NCBI GenBank assembly: GCA_934352055.1
Contig: CAKRJY010000001.1
Location: 124,001 to 188,000, forward strand
From: an uncultured Lachnospiraceae bacterium
GTDB lineage: Bacteria > Bacillota > Clostridia > Lachnospirales > Lachnospiraceae
Reading direction: 5' to 3'
DNA length: 64,000 nucleotides
Shown here: in pieces, positions 24,084-33,580 of the stretch
How positions within the stretch are numbered: the stretch's first letter is position 1
Layout of the letters: every line of letters starts with the position of its first letter
Program-made: the position numbers and the translations under genes
The notes under the pieces: model-generated
What the model was told of the DNA's origin: nothing
Databases searched by the model: none
What the model saw: the letters and a program-made list of their open reading frames with translations, nothing else

Positions 24084-26039
24084 TTATTGCTTTGTAAATG
24101 TAACCGTTTTTGTCTCGTTTACACCATCACCGGTAATTTCGATCGTTCCAGATGAAGTTGCAATATCTTTTGCACTGATGTTCAATGACTGATTTGCCTG
24201 CAAATCCCATGATGCAATTGCAACACCCTCTGCATCCTTTAATACAACAGAAACCGGTACTTCGTGTGTATTGCTGACAGTACCGGAATAACTATAGTAC
24301 TCTGGTTTTTTACCATCACTGATCACAAGGTCTACCGCTGTTCCTGCATCCACTGTCTTGCCCTGGGTAACACTCTGACGGATGACACGTCCTGCCGCAT
24401 AATTATCACTGTATTCTGTTGTCACGTTGCCAACTTGTAAACCAACGGCTGCGAGCTCATTTGCTGCTTCCTGCTGTGTCTTATTTGCTAAAGATGGCAC
24501 CTGTACGGACTGGATACCTGCACTGACAACGATCGTTACCGTATCACCCTTTTTACCAACACCGGTTGGTGTCTGGTTGATGACCTGACCTTCCGCTACA
24601 TCTGCGCTATACTCAAAGGTACGATTTGCTTTAAATCCCTTGTCCTTTAATGTCTGAATTGCAGAATCGCCATCCATACCTACGACGCTTGGTATTTCAA
24701 GATCACCCTCTTTGCATACGGTAATCTTAACTTTTTCTGTGGAAGGAATTTTTTCGCCTTCTTTTACACTCTGCTTGATGACATCACCCTCTTCTGCATC
24801 ATCGGAAGATTCATAAACGATTTCATAAGAAACGCCAGCTTTCTTTAATGCAGAGGATGCCTCATCTTCTGTCATGCCTACGACTTTGATCATTTCGACC
24901 TGTTCTGCCTGTGTCTTACTGTCCTTATCCTTAGTATCGTTCTTTTTTGTTCCGAATTTGAAAAGTCCGAAGAAACTTCCCACAATATAAATCACGATCG
25001 CAATAATAATCACTGCCGCAGCAATTCCCATAATCGTGATGGCTTTATCAAGCTTTGGATTTACCGGACCTTCGTCCTCATCATCCTCGTCATCCATCAA
25101 CTCGTCATCTTCATCTGCGTCGCCCGCAAGACCTTCCTTAATCTGTTCCTGCTCTTCCGGAGAAATAACACGTGTTTTCTCTACTTCCTCTGCTGAGCCC
25201 ATGGTGACAAAATCTTCATTTGGGCTAACAAGTGCCTTTTTCAAATCTAGCAGTAAATCCTCAATCGCAGCATATCTGCGATCCGGGCTTTTCATTGTAC
25301 ATTTTAAAATAATCTTTTCCAGACTGATTGGAAGCTCCGGTGCATACGCACTTGGTGCAACCATTTCTTCCTGCAAGTGCTGTAAAGCAACCGCAACGGT
25401 TGTATCGCCGTCAAATGGCACACGACCGGTAACCATTTCGTACATAACAATACCAAGAGAATAGATGTCGCTCTTTCCATCCACATAACCATTTCTTGCC
25501 TGTTCCGGAGAAGCGTAATGTACAGATCCCATCACATCTGCATGAATGGTGTTTGATGATGTTGCACGCGCAATACCAAAATCTGTAACTTTTACCTTTC
25601 CTTCTGTGGAAATAATGATATTCTGTGGCTTAATATCTCTGTGGATAATGCCCTTATTATGCGCTGCCTCAATACCACGTCCCACCTGAATGGCAATACT
25701 GATCGCCTCTTTAAAATTCAGCTGTCCTTTTTTCTCAATATACGTCTTTAAGGTAATACCTTCTACATATTCCATGACAATATAATACATGCCATTTTCA
25801 CTGCCTACATCATAAATGTTGACAATATTTGGATGCTCGAGTCCTGCTGCGGACTGCGCTTCTGAACGGAATTTGGTTACAAACGTAACATCCTCTGCAA
25901 ATTCCTGCTTCAATACTTTTACTGCAACTTCTCTGCCAAGGATATGATCCATCGCCTTATAGACGTCCGACATACCACCTGTACCAATTTTATCAAGGAT
26001 CTCATACCGATCCGCTAAATAACTTCCTTTTGTCAACAT
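24084..26039 (-). CDS. prkC: PASTA-domain Ser/Thr kinase PrkC (Stk1)
   Basis: Membrane kinase that senses peptidoglycan fragments through extracellular PASTA repeats and controls growth, cell wall synthesis and spore exit. The 651-residue protein has an N-terminal kinase (glycine loop KIGTGGMSDVY, Lys in VAVKVL, HRDIKPQN, DFGIAR), an acidic juxtamembrane stretch rich in Asp and Glu (about 305-330), one membrane helix (about 336-360), three PASTA repeats (about 375-575, each with the V-x-G-M or similar opening and a G-D-x-V type turn) and a C-terminal beta domain. The stop codon of stp precedes it by 2 bases, so the kinase and its phosphatase are coupled. Confidence 0.97.
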   Translation of the reverse strand: MLTKGSYLADRYEILDKIGTGGMSDVYKAMDHILGREVAVKVLKQEFAEDVTFVTKFRSEAQSAAGLEHPNIVNIYDVGSENGMYYIVMEYVEGITLKTYIEKKGQLNFKEAISIAIQVGRGIEAAHNKGIIHRDIKPQNIIISTEGKVKVTDFGIARATSSNTIHADVMGSVHYASPEQARNGYVDGKSDIYSLGIVMYEMVTGRVPFDGDTTVAVALQHLQEEMVAPSAYAPELPISLEKIILKCTMKSPDRRYAAIEDLLLDLKKALVSPNEDFVTMGSAEEVEKTRVISPEEQEQIKEGLAGDADEDDELMDDEDDEDEGPVNPKLDKAITIMGIAAAVIIIAIVIYIVGSFFGLFKFGTKKNDTKDKDSKTQAEQVEMIKVVGMTEDEASSALKKAGVSYEIVYESSDDAEEGDVIKQSVKEGEKIPSTEKVKITVCKEGDLEIPSVVGMDGDSAIQTLKDKGFKANRTFEYSADVAEGQVINQTPTGVGKKGDTVTIVVSAGIQSVQVPSLANKTQQEAANELAAVGLQVGNVTTEYSDNYAAGRVIRQSVTQGKTVDAGTAVDLVISDGKKPEYYSYSGTVSNTHEVPVSVVLKDAEGVAIASWDLQANQSLNISAKDIATSSGTIEITGDGVNETKTVTFTKQ

Positions 26040-26041
26040 TT

Positions 26042-26779
26042 TTACACCTCATCAGAAAATGGTTCTATTATAATTACCGTAATATTATCTTTTCCACCGT
26101 TATCATTGGCAAGTTCTACCAAACGATTCGTTTTTTCCTGCAATGATACCGCACTCGCAAGTACTTCTTCGATTTGTTTCTCTTCCACCATAGACGTAAG
26201 TCCATCGGTACACATCAGCACCAGATCTCCATCTGCTAGAGTCTCATCAAAAAAGTCCACACGGATCTCTTTCTCAGCACCTACTGCACGTGTGATCAGA
26301 TTACGCTTTGGATGATTCCTTGCCTGTTCTTTTGGCATTTCTCCTTTGCGCACCATCTCACCTACCACAGAGTGATCCTGTGTAACCTGCTGCAATTGTC
26401 CTTCGTGATATACATAAAGTCTGCTATCGCCAACATTGCCCACACACATATGATGGTCAAAAATCGTAGCTGCAACCATAGTTGTACCCATTCCGCTCTT
26501 TGTTGCATCCTGTGTGGCTTCTTCATATATGCTATTGTTTGCTGTTGTGATTCCCTGATTGATGATCTGAACTGGTTCAGATTCCGTATCAGACGCGACT
26601 TCACGTTTTACCAGAGCGATTGCCTGGTTGGAAGCATATTCTCCTGCCTTATGGCCTCCCATACCATCTGCGACCACGAAGAGATTCGGCAACGAACCTA
26701 CGGCCTCATCTGTGGCAAATACTGCATCCTGGTTTTGGGAACGCGCACGCCCAATATCTGTCAAAACAGAATAGTTCAT
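26042..26779 (-). CDS. prpC: PP2C-type phosphatase Stp1/PrpC
   Basis: Ser/Thr phosphatase that reverses PrkC phosphorylation. The 245-residue protein has the PP2C metal-binding motifs: MNYSVLTDIGRARSQNQDAVF, LFVVADGMGGHKAGEYAS (two metal Asp), GTTMVAATI, VGNVGDSRLYVYHEG, LMCTDGLT and NGGKDNITVIII. Usual length for the family. It sits between rlmN (14 bases) and prkC (2 bases). Confidence 0.97.
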   Translation of the reverse strand: MNYSVLTDIGRARSQNQDAVFATDEAVGSLPNLFVVADGMGGHKAGEYASNQAIALVKREVASDTESEPVQIINQGITTANNSIYEEATQDATKSGMGTTMVAATIFDHHMCVGNVGDSRLYVYHEGQLQQVTQDHSVVGEMVRKGEMPKEQARNHPKRNLITRAVGAEKEIRVDFFDETLADGDLVLMCTDGLTSMVEEKQIEEVLASAVSLQEKTNRLVELANDNGGKDNITVIIIEPFSDEV

Positions 26780-26793
26780 GTATTTTACCTTTC

Positions 26794-27834
26794 TTATGTC
26801 TCGGAAATATGTCTATGTCTTAGTTGTCCACAGGCACCGTCAATATCTCTGCCCATTTCCCTTCTAATAGTAACATTTTTCCCGTATTTTTCAAGTTTGT
26901 TTTTAAATGCTGTAATGGCTTCCTTTGTCGATTGCACATAATCTCTCTCTTTGATTGGATTTACCGGAATCAAATTGATATGACAATTGATGCCATCAAT
27001 CAATGCACTCAATTGTGCGGCATCTTCCTCACTATCATTTACACCTGCTACCAGGCTATATTCAAATGTTACGCGACGGCCTGTCTTTTCAAAATAGTAA
27101 CGGCAGGCATCAACCGCCTCATGAATATCGTATTTATTAGCAATTGGCATCAGTTCCAGACGCTTTGTTTGATTTGGCGCATGTAGGGAAAGTGCAAGTG
27201 TAATCTGTAGTCCTTCCTCCGCCAGACTCTTAATTTTTGGCACAATACCACAAGTTGAAACGGTAATATTACGCTGACTTAAGTTTTTCCCATGTTCATC
27301 GGTCAACAAGTGAATAAAACGCACTACATTGTCGTAATTATCCATCGGTTCACCTGTTCCCATCACAACCAGATTAGATACCTTTTCCTCTGTATCACGC
27401 TCAATCGCGTAAATCTGATCTAAAATCTCTGACGGTGTCAAATTGCGCTCCAGTCCGTCTAGCGTAGACGCGCAAAAACGGCAGCCCATACGACAGCCCA
27501 CCTGAGAAGAAACACAGACGGCATTTCCATGATGATACCGCATCAAAACACTTTCTACCATATTGCCATCTGCAAGCGCAAACAAATACTTCCTCGTACC
27601 ATCTTCTTTTGAAATCTGGCAATCCACTTTTTTCAGTGCCGTATACGTTGTCACTTCAGCGAGCTTTTCCCGGAATTTCTTTGGCAGATTCGTCATCTCA
27701 TCATAAGATGCCACGTTATGTACATGCATCCACTCATATAACTGTTTTCCTCGAAAACGTTTTTCGCCCAACTGTTCTACCAGCTCTGACACTTCATCAT
27801 AAGTCAGAGACTTGATATCTATTTTTTGTTCCAT
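26794..27834 (-). CDS. rlmN: 23S rRNA/tRNA (adenine-C2)-methyltransferase RlmN
   Basis: Radical-SAM enzyme that methylates A2503 of 23S rRNA and A37 of some tRNAs. The 346-residue protein has the Cys-x3-Cys-x2-Cys cluster in GCRMGCRFCAST, the N-terminal helical domain (RGKQLYEWMHVHNVASYDEMTNLPK), the VSSQVGC motif, GEPMDNYDNVVRF, and the C-terminal catalytic Cys region (EMGRDIDGACGQLR). Fully conserved motifs, normal length. Confidence 0.97.
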   Translation of the reverse strand: MEQKIDIKSLTYDEVSELVEQLGEKRFRGKQLYEWMHVHNVASYDEMTNLPKKFREKLAEVTTYTALKKVDCQISKEDGTRKYLFALADGNMVESVLMRYHHGNAVCVSSQVGCRMGCRFCASTLDGLERNLTPSEILDQIYAIERDTEEKVSNLVVMGTGEPMDNYDNVVRFIHLLTDEHGKNLSQRNITVSTCGIVPKIKSLAEEGLQITLALSLHAPNQTKRLELMPIANKYDIHEAVDACRYYFEKTGRRVTFEYSLVAGVNDSEEDAAQLSALIDGINCHINLIPVNPIKERDYVQSTKEAITAFKNKLEKYGKNVTIRREMGRDIDGACGQLRHRHISET

Positions 27835-27846
27835 TGTATTTCCTAT

Positions 27847-29145
27847 CTATTTCTCATTCTCTGCATCTTTGCGCACCAGCTTCGCATAGAAGAAGCCGTC
27901 TTTTTTTCCCATTTGTGGTAAAATCTGACATTGTTTTTCGCATACGAATTCCGGATGTTTCTGCAAAAACCATGCGACATTGTTTTCGTTTTCTATGGCT
28001 GAAATGGTACAGGTCGAATAAAGCAGCGTACCATTCCTTTTTACATATGCGCATACCACATCCAGGATATCCCGCTGCAGCTTTGCAAGATCTTTTTGCT
28101 TTTGCGCATCCATATGGTATTTGATGTCTGGTTTGCCGGCAACAACACCAAGTCCGGAACAAGGTGCATCACATATAACGACATCCGCCTGTTCTACAGA
28201 GTCCTCTTTTCTGATAGTTGCATCCCATTTCTCAGCTTTGATATTGGTAAGCCCCATACGCGCTATATTTTCCTGCAGCAAAGACACTTTGTAATCCGAA
28301 ACGTCTCTGGCTTCTACCAGTCCGGTGCCCGCCAAAAGCTCTGCTGCATGCAGACTTTTGCCTCCCGGCGCTGCACATACATCAATAATATGATCGTTTG
28401 CCCGAATGCCCGCGCTATGAGCCACCATCATAGAGCTAAAATCCTGAATGTAAAAATCACCCGCTGCAAATTCCGGTATTCCACGCAAATGATCGTAACC
28501 ACTGATATAAAGGGCATATGGAATTTCTTCACATGCTTCCACCGTAATGCCTTGTTCCTGCAGGCGATCTGTCAGCTGTTCCACTGACATCCGATTCGTA
28601 TTAACACGGATACAGGTCTTCTTTTCTTCTAATAAAGCCTGTAAGATCTGCTCTACTGTTGCATCATCATACTGCTTTTTCCACGCATCAATGATCCATT
28701 GTGGCATAGAATACTGTTCCGACCAGTCCTTGTATACAATATCCTCTTTATGGCGCGAGATATTGCGAAGTACACCATTGACAAAACCGCCAAGGCCTCC
28801 GAGTCCATGTTTTTTTACCAGGCGCACTGCCTCATTACAAACAGCAGAATCCGGAACTCCATCCATAAAGACAATCTGATAGACACTGCTGCGCAGTACC
28901 GTTCGAATCATCGGTTTCATCTTCGGTACTTTTGGCTTTTTTACAAATTGATTCAAGATAGCGTCTATCTGTAACAATCGTTCAATGGTGCCCTGCGTCA
29001 GACGCGTGATAAATGCACGCTGCTGTTTCGAAAGATATTGATATTTATCCAATGTTGCTTTTAGTACCAGATGCGAATATTTTCCCTGCTCCAATACTTC
29101 ATCCAGGATAGCAACAACGATTTCTCTCTGATTTGGATCAGTCAT
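27847..29145 (-). CDS. rsmB: 16S rRNA (cytosine-967-C5)-methyltransferase RsmB
   Basis: Methylates C967 of 16S rRNA. The protein has the NusB-like RNA-binding N-terminal domain (residues 1-145) and a Rossmann catalytic domain with DVCAAPGGKSLHAAELL (SAM), VICDAPCSGLGVV and the second cysteine in LLYSTCTISAIENE. The start at 29145 is an ATG with GGAGG about 11 bases upstream; it overlaps the stop of the upstream zinc peptidase gene by 8 bases. A TTG start at 29163 is possible in frame but lacks a ribosome site. Confidence 0.95.
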   Translation of the reverse strand: MTDPNQREIVVAILDEVLEQGKYSHLVLKATLDKYQYLSKQQRAFITRLTQGTIERLLQIDAILNQFVKKPKVPKMKPMIRTVLRSSVYQIVFMDGVPDSAVCNEAVRLVKKHGLGGLGGFVNGVLRNISRHKEDIVYKDWSEQYSMPQWIIDAWKKQYDDATVEQILQALLEEKKTCIRVNTNRMSVEQLTDRLQEQGITVEACEEIPYALYISGYDHLRGIPEFAAGDFYIQDFSSMMVAHSAGIRANDHIIDVCAAPGGKSLHAAELLAGTGLVEARDVSDYKVSLLQENIARMGLTNIKAEKWDATIRKEDSVEQADVVICDAPCSGLGVVAGKPDIKYHMDAQKQKDLAKLQRDILDVVCAYVKRNGTLLYSTCTISAIENENNVAWFLQKHPEFVCEKQCQILPQMGKKDGFFYAKLVRKDAENEK

Positions 29146-29854
29146 CGCGTCTATTTCCTCCAAACAAAATCACCAAACGCAGCAACTGCAGAATGGCTGC
29201 AGCCGCACTTGCCACATAGGTCAAAGCTGCTGCTTTTAATACTTTTCTCGTACTGCGCAACTCTTCGTGCGAAAGCATTCCCGTATCATTTAAGAAATGA
29301 AGCGCCCGGGAAGATGCGTTAAATTCCACCGGAAGTGTCACAAGCTGGAAAATAACAGCAAAAGAAAAAGCAAGGATTCCAATCATAATAAGATTATGTC
29401 CCATCTGGCTATTAAAAAGTAAACCGATCAAAATCAGCGGCCATGCCAATGTTGATCCGATATTTGCTACCGGAACAATTGCACTGCGAAGTGTCAGTGG
29501 CACATAATTGCGCTGATGTTGAATCGCGTGTCCACATTCGTGCGCTGCCACACCAATCGCTGCTACGCTCGTCGAATTGTATACCGGATCCGATAGATTG
29601 AGCGTTTTGTTTCGAGGATCATAATGATCGGTCAGATTACCGGATATATGGCGTACCGTTACATCATAAATGCCCGACATGCGAAGCATACGCTCTGCTG
29701 CCTGCGCTCCGGTCATACCGGATGCACTGCGCACTTGATTATATTTGTTAAATGTTCCCTTGACTCTTGCCGATGCCAACAGACAAATGATTGCACCAAT
29801 GACAACCAAAACGTAAGTTGGATCCCAATAATATCCATAATATCCGTACATCAT
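29138..29854 (-). CDS. Membrane zinc metallopeptidase (YugP family)
   Basis: A 238-residue integral membrane protein of the YugP/DUF2268-like neutral zinc metallopeptidase family. It has an N-terminal helix (TYVLVVIGAIICLLASARV), the HExxH motif in GVAAHECGHAIQHQ with the preceding NLSDPVYNSTSVAAIG, and two or three C-terminal helices. The substrate is unknown. Location between fmt and rsmB is conserved in many Clostridia, suggesting a link to translation or membrane protein quality control, but that is inference. Confidence 0.9.
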   Translation of the reverse strand: MMYGYYGYYWDPTYVLVVIGAIICLLASARVKGTFNKYNQVRSASGMTGAQAAERMLRMSGIYDVTVRHISGNLTDHYDPRNKTLNLSDPVYNSTSVAAIGVAAHECGHAIQHQRNYVPLTLRSAIVPVANIGSTLAWPLILIGLLFNSQMGHNLIMIGILAFSFAVIFQLVTLPVEFNASSRALHFLNDTGMLSHEELRSTRKVLKAAALTYVASAAAAILQLLRLVILFGGNRRDD

Positions 29855-29868
29855 GTTCTCCTTTCATA

Positions 29869-30804
29869 CTAGTCGCACAACATTGTTCCTACCGGAATAT
29901 CACGACCACGCAAAAAATCTGCAACACACATGCGTTTTTTACCTTCCAATTGAATCTCTTCCATCACGAAAAGACCTTCTCCCGTAGCAACTGCAATACC
30001 GGATGCATCCGAAGACACTACTTCTCCCGGCTGTGCCTCTGTTTTCGTCTCTGTATCCACACGTGCTTTCCACACTTTTAATGTCTTATTTCCAAGATGT
30101 GTATATGCACTTGGCCAAGGATTGAGTCCTCGCACCAAACGTTCTAACTCCACGGCACTTCTGGAAAAATCGAGATTTCCCATACTCTTTTTGATCATAC
30201 CTACATGTGTTGCCTGCGCCTCATCCTGTGGAATTGGCGTAATACTTCCTTCGGCTAATCCCTCGATGGTCTTAACACAAAGTTCTCCGCCGACTTCTGC
30301 CAGACGATCAAACAAGCTTCCACCTGTCTCGTCTTCCCGCAAAACCACTTCTTCTTTCAAAAGCATATCACCATCATCTAAGCCTACGCCCATCTGCATG
30401 GTTGTTACACCGCTCACCTGCTCCCCGTTCATAACTGCCCATTGGATTGGTGCAGCACCACGATATTTTGGAAGTAGCGATGCATGTACATTGACACAGC
30501 CAAGTGGTGGAATATCCAACACTTCTTTTGGCAAAAGCTGTCCAAATGCTGCCACGATAAAAATTTCTGCATCCTGTTTTTGCAAAACTTCTACTGCTTC
30601 TGCTTCACGAATCCGTTTTGGTTGGTATACTGGGATATCATGTTCAATTGCCCAAGTCTTTACAGCAGGAAATTGCATTTCTTTTCCCCTGCCTCTTGGC
30701 TTGTCCGGCTGTGTCACAACCAGCACAATTTCATGTCCTGCTTTTGCTATTGCATCCACCGTCGCTACTGCGAAATCCGGTGTTCCCATAAAAACAATTT
30801 TCAT
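29869..30804 (-). CDS. fmt: Methionyl-tRNA formyltransferase
   Basis: Formylates initiator Met-tRNA with 10-formyl-THF. The 311-residue protein has MKIVFMGTPDFAV, the catalytic triad region NVHASLLPKYRGAAPIQWAVMNGE with Asn, His and the downstream Asp in GLDDGDML, and the C-terminal OB-like domain. It lies 12 bases behind def, the natural partner that removes the formyl group again. Confidence 0.97.
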   Translation of the reverse strand: MKIVFMGTPDFAVATVDAIAKAGHEIVLVVTQPDKPRGRGKEMQFPAVKTWAIEHDIPVYQPKRIREAEAVEVLQKQDAEIFIVAAFGQLLPKEVLDIPPLGCVNVHASLLPKYRGAAPIQWAVMNGEQVSGVTTMQMGVGLDDGDMLLKEEVVLREDETGGSLFDRLAEVGGELCVKTIEGLAEGSITPIPQDEAQATHVGMIKKSMGNLDFSRSAVELERLVRGLNPWPSAYTHLGNKTLKVWKARVDTETKTEAQPGEVVSSDASGIAVATGEGLFVMEEIQLEGKKRMCVADFLRGRDIPVGTMLCD

Positions 30805-30816
30805 ACGATTGCTCCT

Positions 30817-31293
30817 CTATTCGTCCTCTTCTCCATAAGTCACATCATGAAGTCCGCCCTCTACCTTTTCGGTATACATATGACCATCTAAATGATCAAT
30901 CTCATGCAAAAGAGCTCTTGCTAAAAGTTCTTCGCCTTCCACTTCATATTCTTCCATATTTTCATTGAAAGCACGCACTTTTGCATAATTTGGTCGTGTT
31001 ACCTGACCTGATTTTCCAGGAAGAGATAAACATCCTTCTTCTCCTGTCTGTTCACCAGATGTCTCAATTACTTCCGGATTCACAAGTACAATCGGACCTT
31101 CTCCGACATCAATCACAGCAATACGACGTAAAATTCCTACCTGTGGTGCTGCTAATCCTACACCGTCGTATTCATACATCGTATCAATCATATCCTCAAT
31201 CAATGTTGCTATTCTTGGTGTAATCTCCTTTACCGGACGACACACCTTTTCTAACACTTCGTCTCCCTGTACTCTTATCTGTCTGATTGCCAT
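30817..31293 (-). CDS. def: Peptide deformylase
   Basis: Metal hydrolase that removes the N-formyl group of new proteins. All three motifs are intact in 158 residues: GVGLAAPQVG, EGCLSLPG (metal Cys) and LLHEIDHLDG (HExxH). The acidic tail (EGGLHDVTYGEEDE) is common in Clostridia. Coupled order priA-def-fmt. Confidence 0.97.
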   Translation of the reverse strand: MAIRQIRVQGDEVLEKVCRPVKEITPRIATLIEDMIDTMYEYDGVGLAAPQVGILRRIAVIDVGEGPIVLVNPEVIETSGEQTGEEGCLSLPGKSGQVTRPNYAKVRAFNENMEEYEVEGEELLARALLHEIDHLDGHMYTEKVEGGLHDVTYGEEDE

Positions 31294-31321
31294 ACTATCT
31301 CCCTCTTTCTCTAAAATATGT

Positions 31322-33553
31322 TTAGGCCTGGCTCATTGGATCAAAATCGAACCATACCATTACTTTTGCAAAGCTTTGTTCTTGTTGTATACGTGCCATA
31401 ATGCGGTCTTTTACACCAATCAACTGCTCGTAATCATGATGTTTGCAATAAATGACTTTCTTGTAAATATCATTTACTTTTGCCACCGCCGCATCCGACG
31501 GTCCTAAGCAAACGACATGTGAAGCTTCTTTTTCGATTGTCTCTGCCAGATCTTTTGCACACAAATCTGCATCTTCTTCTTTTTCAGAAGTCACCAGAAC
31601 GAGCAGCATATGCGCTGCCGGCGGATAATCCATCAGCTCACGATATGCGATTTCTTCTTCATAAAAAGCTTCGTAATTCTGCTCTTTTGCTGCCACAATA
31701 CTGTAGTGCTTTGGCTGGTATGTCTGCATCACAACATTTCCCGGTATTTCACCTCTGCCCGCTCGTCCCGCAGCTTGTGTCAATAATTGAAAGGTACGCT
31801 CTCCACTGTGAAAATCGCTTGCATTCAAGGATAAATCAGCCGCCAACACACCCACCAGCGTTACATTTGGAAAATCATGCCCTTTCACAATCATCTGGGT
31901 TCCAATCAAAATATCTGCTTCCTGTCTGCGAAATGCCTCCAGGATATCCTGATGTCCATGTTTTCCCCGCGTTGTGTCCATATCCATACGAAGCACTCTC
32001 GCTGTTGGAAACGTCTGTTTTACCACTTCTTCAAACTTTTGCGTTCCCGCTTTAAAACCACCAATATATTTGGAACCACAGGATGGACATACCTCCGGCT
32101 TTCTCGTCTCATATCCACAATAATGACATCGCATCCGATCCCCACGATGCAGGCTCAGCGAGACATCGCAATGGGGACATTTTATCACATAACCACAGGC
32201 TCTGCAAGAAACGAAGCCCAGCAGCCCCCGCCGATTGATAAACAACATCGTCTGTTCTTTTTTTTGCAAACGGTCCACCATCAGTTCCTGTAATCTGCGT
32301 GATAGTACAGAACGATTGCCTGCACGAAGTTCTTCCCGCAAATCTACAATCTCACACGTTGGCATTTCGCGTCCGGAAATTCTCGTCGGCAACGTCAGCA
32401 TTTTATATTCTCCACTCTTTGCGCGCGAGAAACTTTCCACCGAGGGTGTTGCCGAGCCTAAAATAACCGTTGCCTGCTGCATCTTTGCCCGGGCAATTGC
32501 TGTTTCCCTGGCATGATACCGCGGCACCGTTTCACTCTTATAGGAAGGTTCGTGCTCTTCATCTATAATGATAATACCTAAATCTGAAAATGGTGTGAAC
32601 AATGCGCTTCGCGGTCCCACCATAATACGAATCTCACCCTTTTTCGCACGTTCATATTGGTCAAATCGCTCGCCCGGTGACATTCTCGAATTCATAATGG
32701 AAACCTGCGCACCAAACCGCTGATAAAAGCGCATCAATGTCTGATATGTCAGTGCAATCTCCGGAATCAGCACAATGGCACTTTTTCCTCTTGCAAGTGT
32801 ATGCGCAATCAGCTCCATATAGACCTCAGTCTTTCCACTTCCGGTCACGCCGTACAATAAATATGTCTTTTGTATTCCCGCTTCCCAATCTGCGCAAACA
32901 CAATCCACTGCCTCTTTTTGTGCTTCCGATAACACAACAGGCTTACTTTCCTCCGTCATTGGCGGAACGGGATTTCGATACGCACGTGTTGTTCCAATGC
33001 GAACCCATCCATTCTTTTCAAAATCACGGATGATGGATGATGCTATCTGCATATCTCCTGTGATTTTTTCCCATGGAAGCTCCTTTTTCTCCATCAAAAC
33101 ACGAAGCAGATGTTCTTTTGCTTCACTGTGGCGCTTTCTGGCCATCAAGGTTGCCAGCTCATCTTTGGCACTTTTTTCATCCAGCAGAAAATATACCGTC
33201 TTTTTTTCCTTGATACCTTCCTTTTTCTTGATAGGAAGGACTGTTTTCAGCGCCTGATTCATCGTGCATCCATAATTGCGACGAATCCATGCTGCCAGCG
33301 AGATCAACTGTGATTCCACAGCAATGCTGCCTTTTGAAATGCCCAGGATCGGCTTGATGCGTTCCGGGGCAATCTTCGGCTCCTGTGACATGTCAATGAC
33401 ATATCCTGTAATGCGCCTGGTACCATTTCCAAAAGGAATCACAACGCGGCTTCCAATCTGTACCGCATTTTGCAAATGCTGCGGTATCTCATATTGAAAG
33501 GTTTTATCTAATTTTTCAAGCGATATGTCAATGATTACATCACCGTATAACAT
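31322..33553 (-). CDS. priA: Primosomal protein N' (PriA helicase)
   Basis: PriA restarts collapsed replication forks by loading the replicative helicase. The 743-residue protein has the N-terminal DNA-binding domains, a helicase core with LLYGVTGSGKTEVYMELI (Walker A), DEEH (Walker B), GSATPSVES and QAAGRAGRG, and the zinc domain with Cys pairs (SCRACGYVIKCPHCDVSL, MRCHYCGYE, VCPSCGSKYI). Normal length, no missing motif. It is preceded by murE and followed by def. Confidence 0.97.
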   Translation of the reverse strand: MLYGDVIIDISLEKLDKTFQYEIPQHLQNAVQIGSRVVIPFGNGTRRITGYVIDMSQEPKIAPERIKPILGISKGSIAVESQLISLAAWIRRNYGCTMNQALKTVLPIKKKEGIKEKKTVYFLLDEKSAKDELATLMARKRHSEAKEHLLRVLMEKKELPWEKITGDMQIASSIIRDFEKNGWVRIGTTRAYRNPVPPMTEESKPVVLSEAQKEAVDCVCADWEAGIQKTYLLYGVTGSGKTEVYMELIAHTLARGKSAIVLIPEIALTYQTLMRFYQRFGAQVSIMNSRMSPGERFDQYERAKKGEIRIMVGPRSALFTPFSDLGIIIIDEEHEPSYKSETVPRYHARETAIARAKMQQATVILGSATPSVESFSRAKSGEYKMLTLPTRISGREMPTCEIVDLREELRAGNRSVLSRRLQELMVDRLQKKEQTMLFINRRGLLGFVSCRACGYVIKCPHCDVSLSLHRGDRMRCHYCGYETRKPEVCPSCGSKYIGGFKAGTQKFEEVVKQTFPTARVLRMDMDTTRGKHGHQDILEAFRRQEADILIGTQMIVKGHDFPNVTLVGVLAADLSLNASDFHSGERTFQLLTQAAGRAGRGEIPGNVVMQTYQPKHYSIVAAKEQNYEAFYEEEIAYRELMDYPPAAHMLLVLVTSEKEEDADLCAKDLAETIEKEASHVVCLGPSDAAVAKVNDIYKKVIYCKHHDYEQLIGVKDRIMARIQQEQSFAKVMVWFDFDPMSQA

Positions 33554-33580
33554 GTATCTTTCCTTCTATGACAATGCATC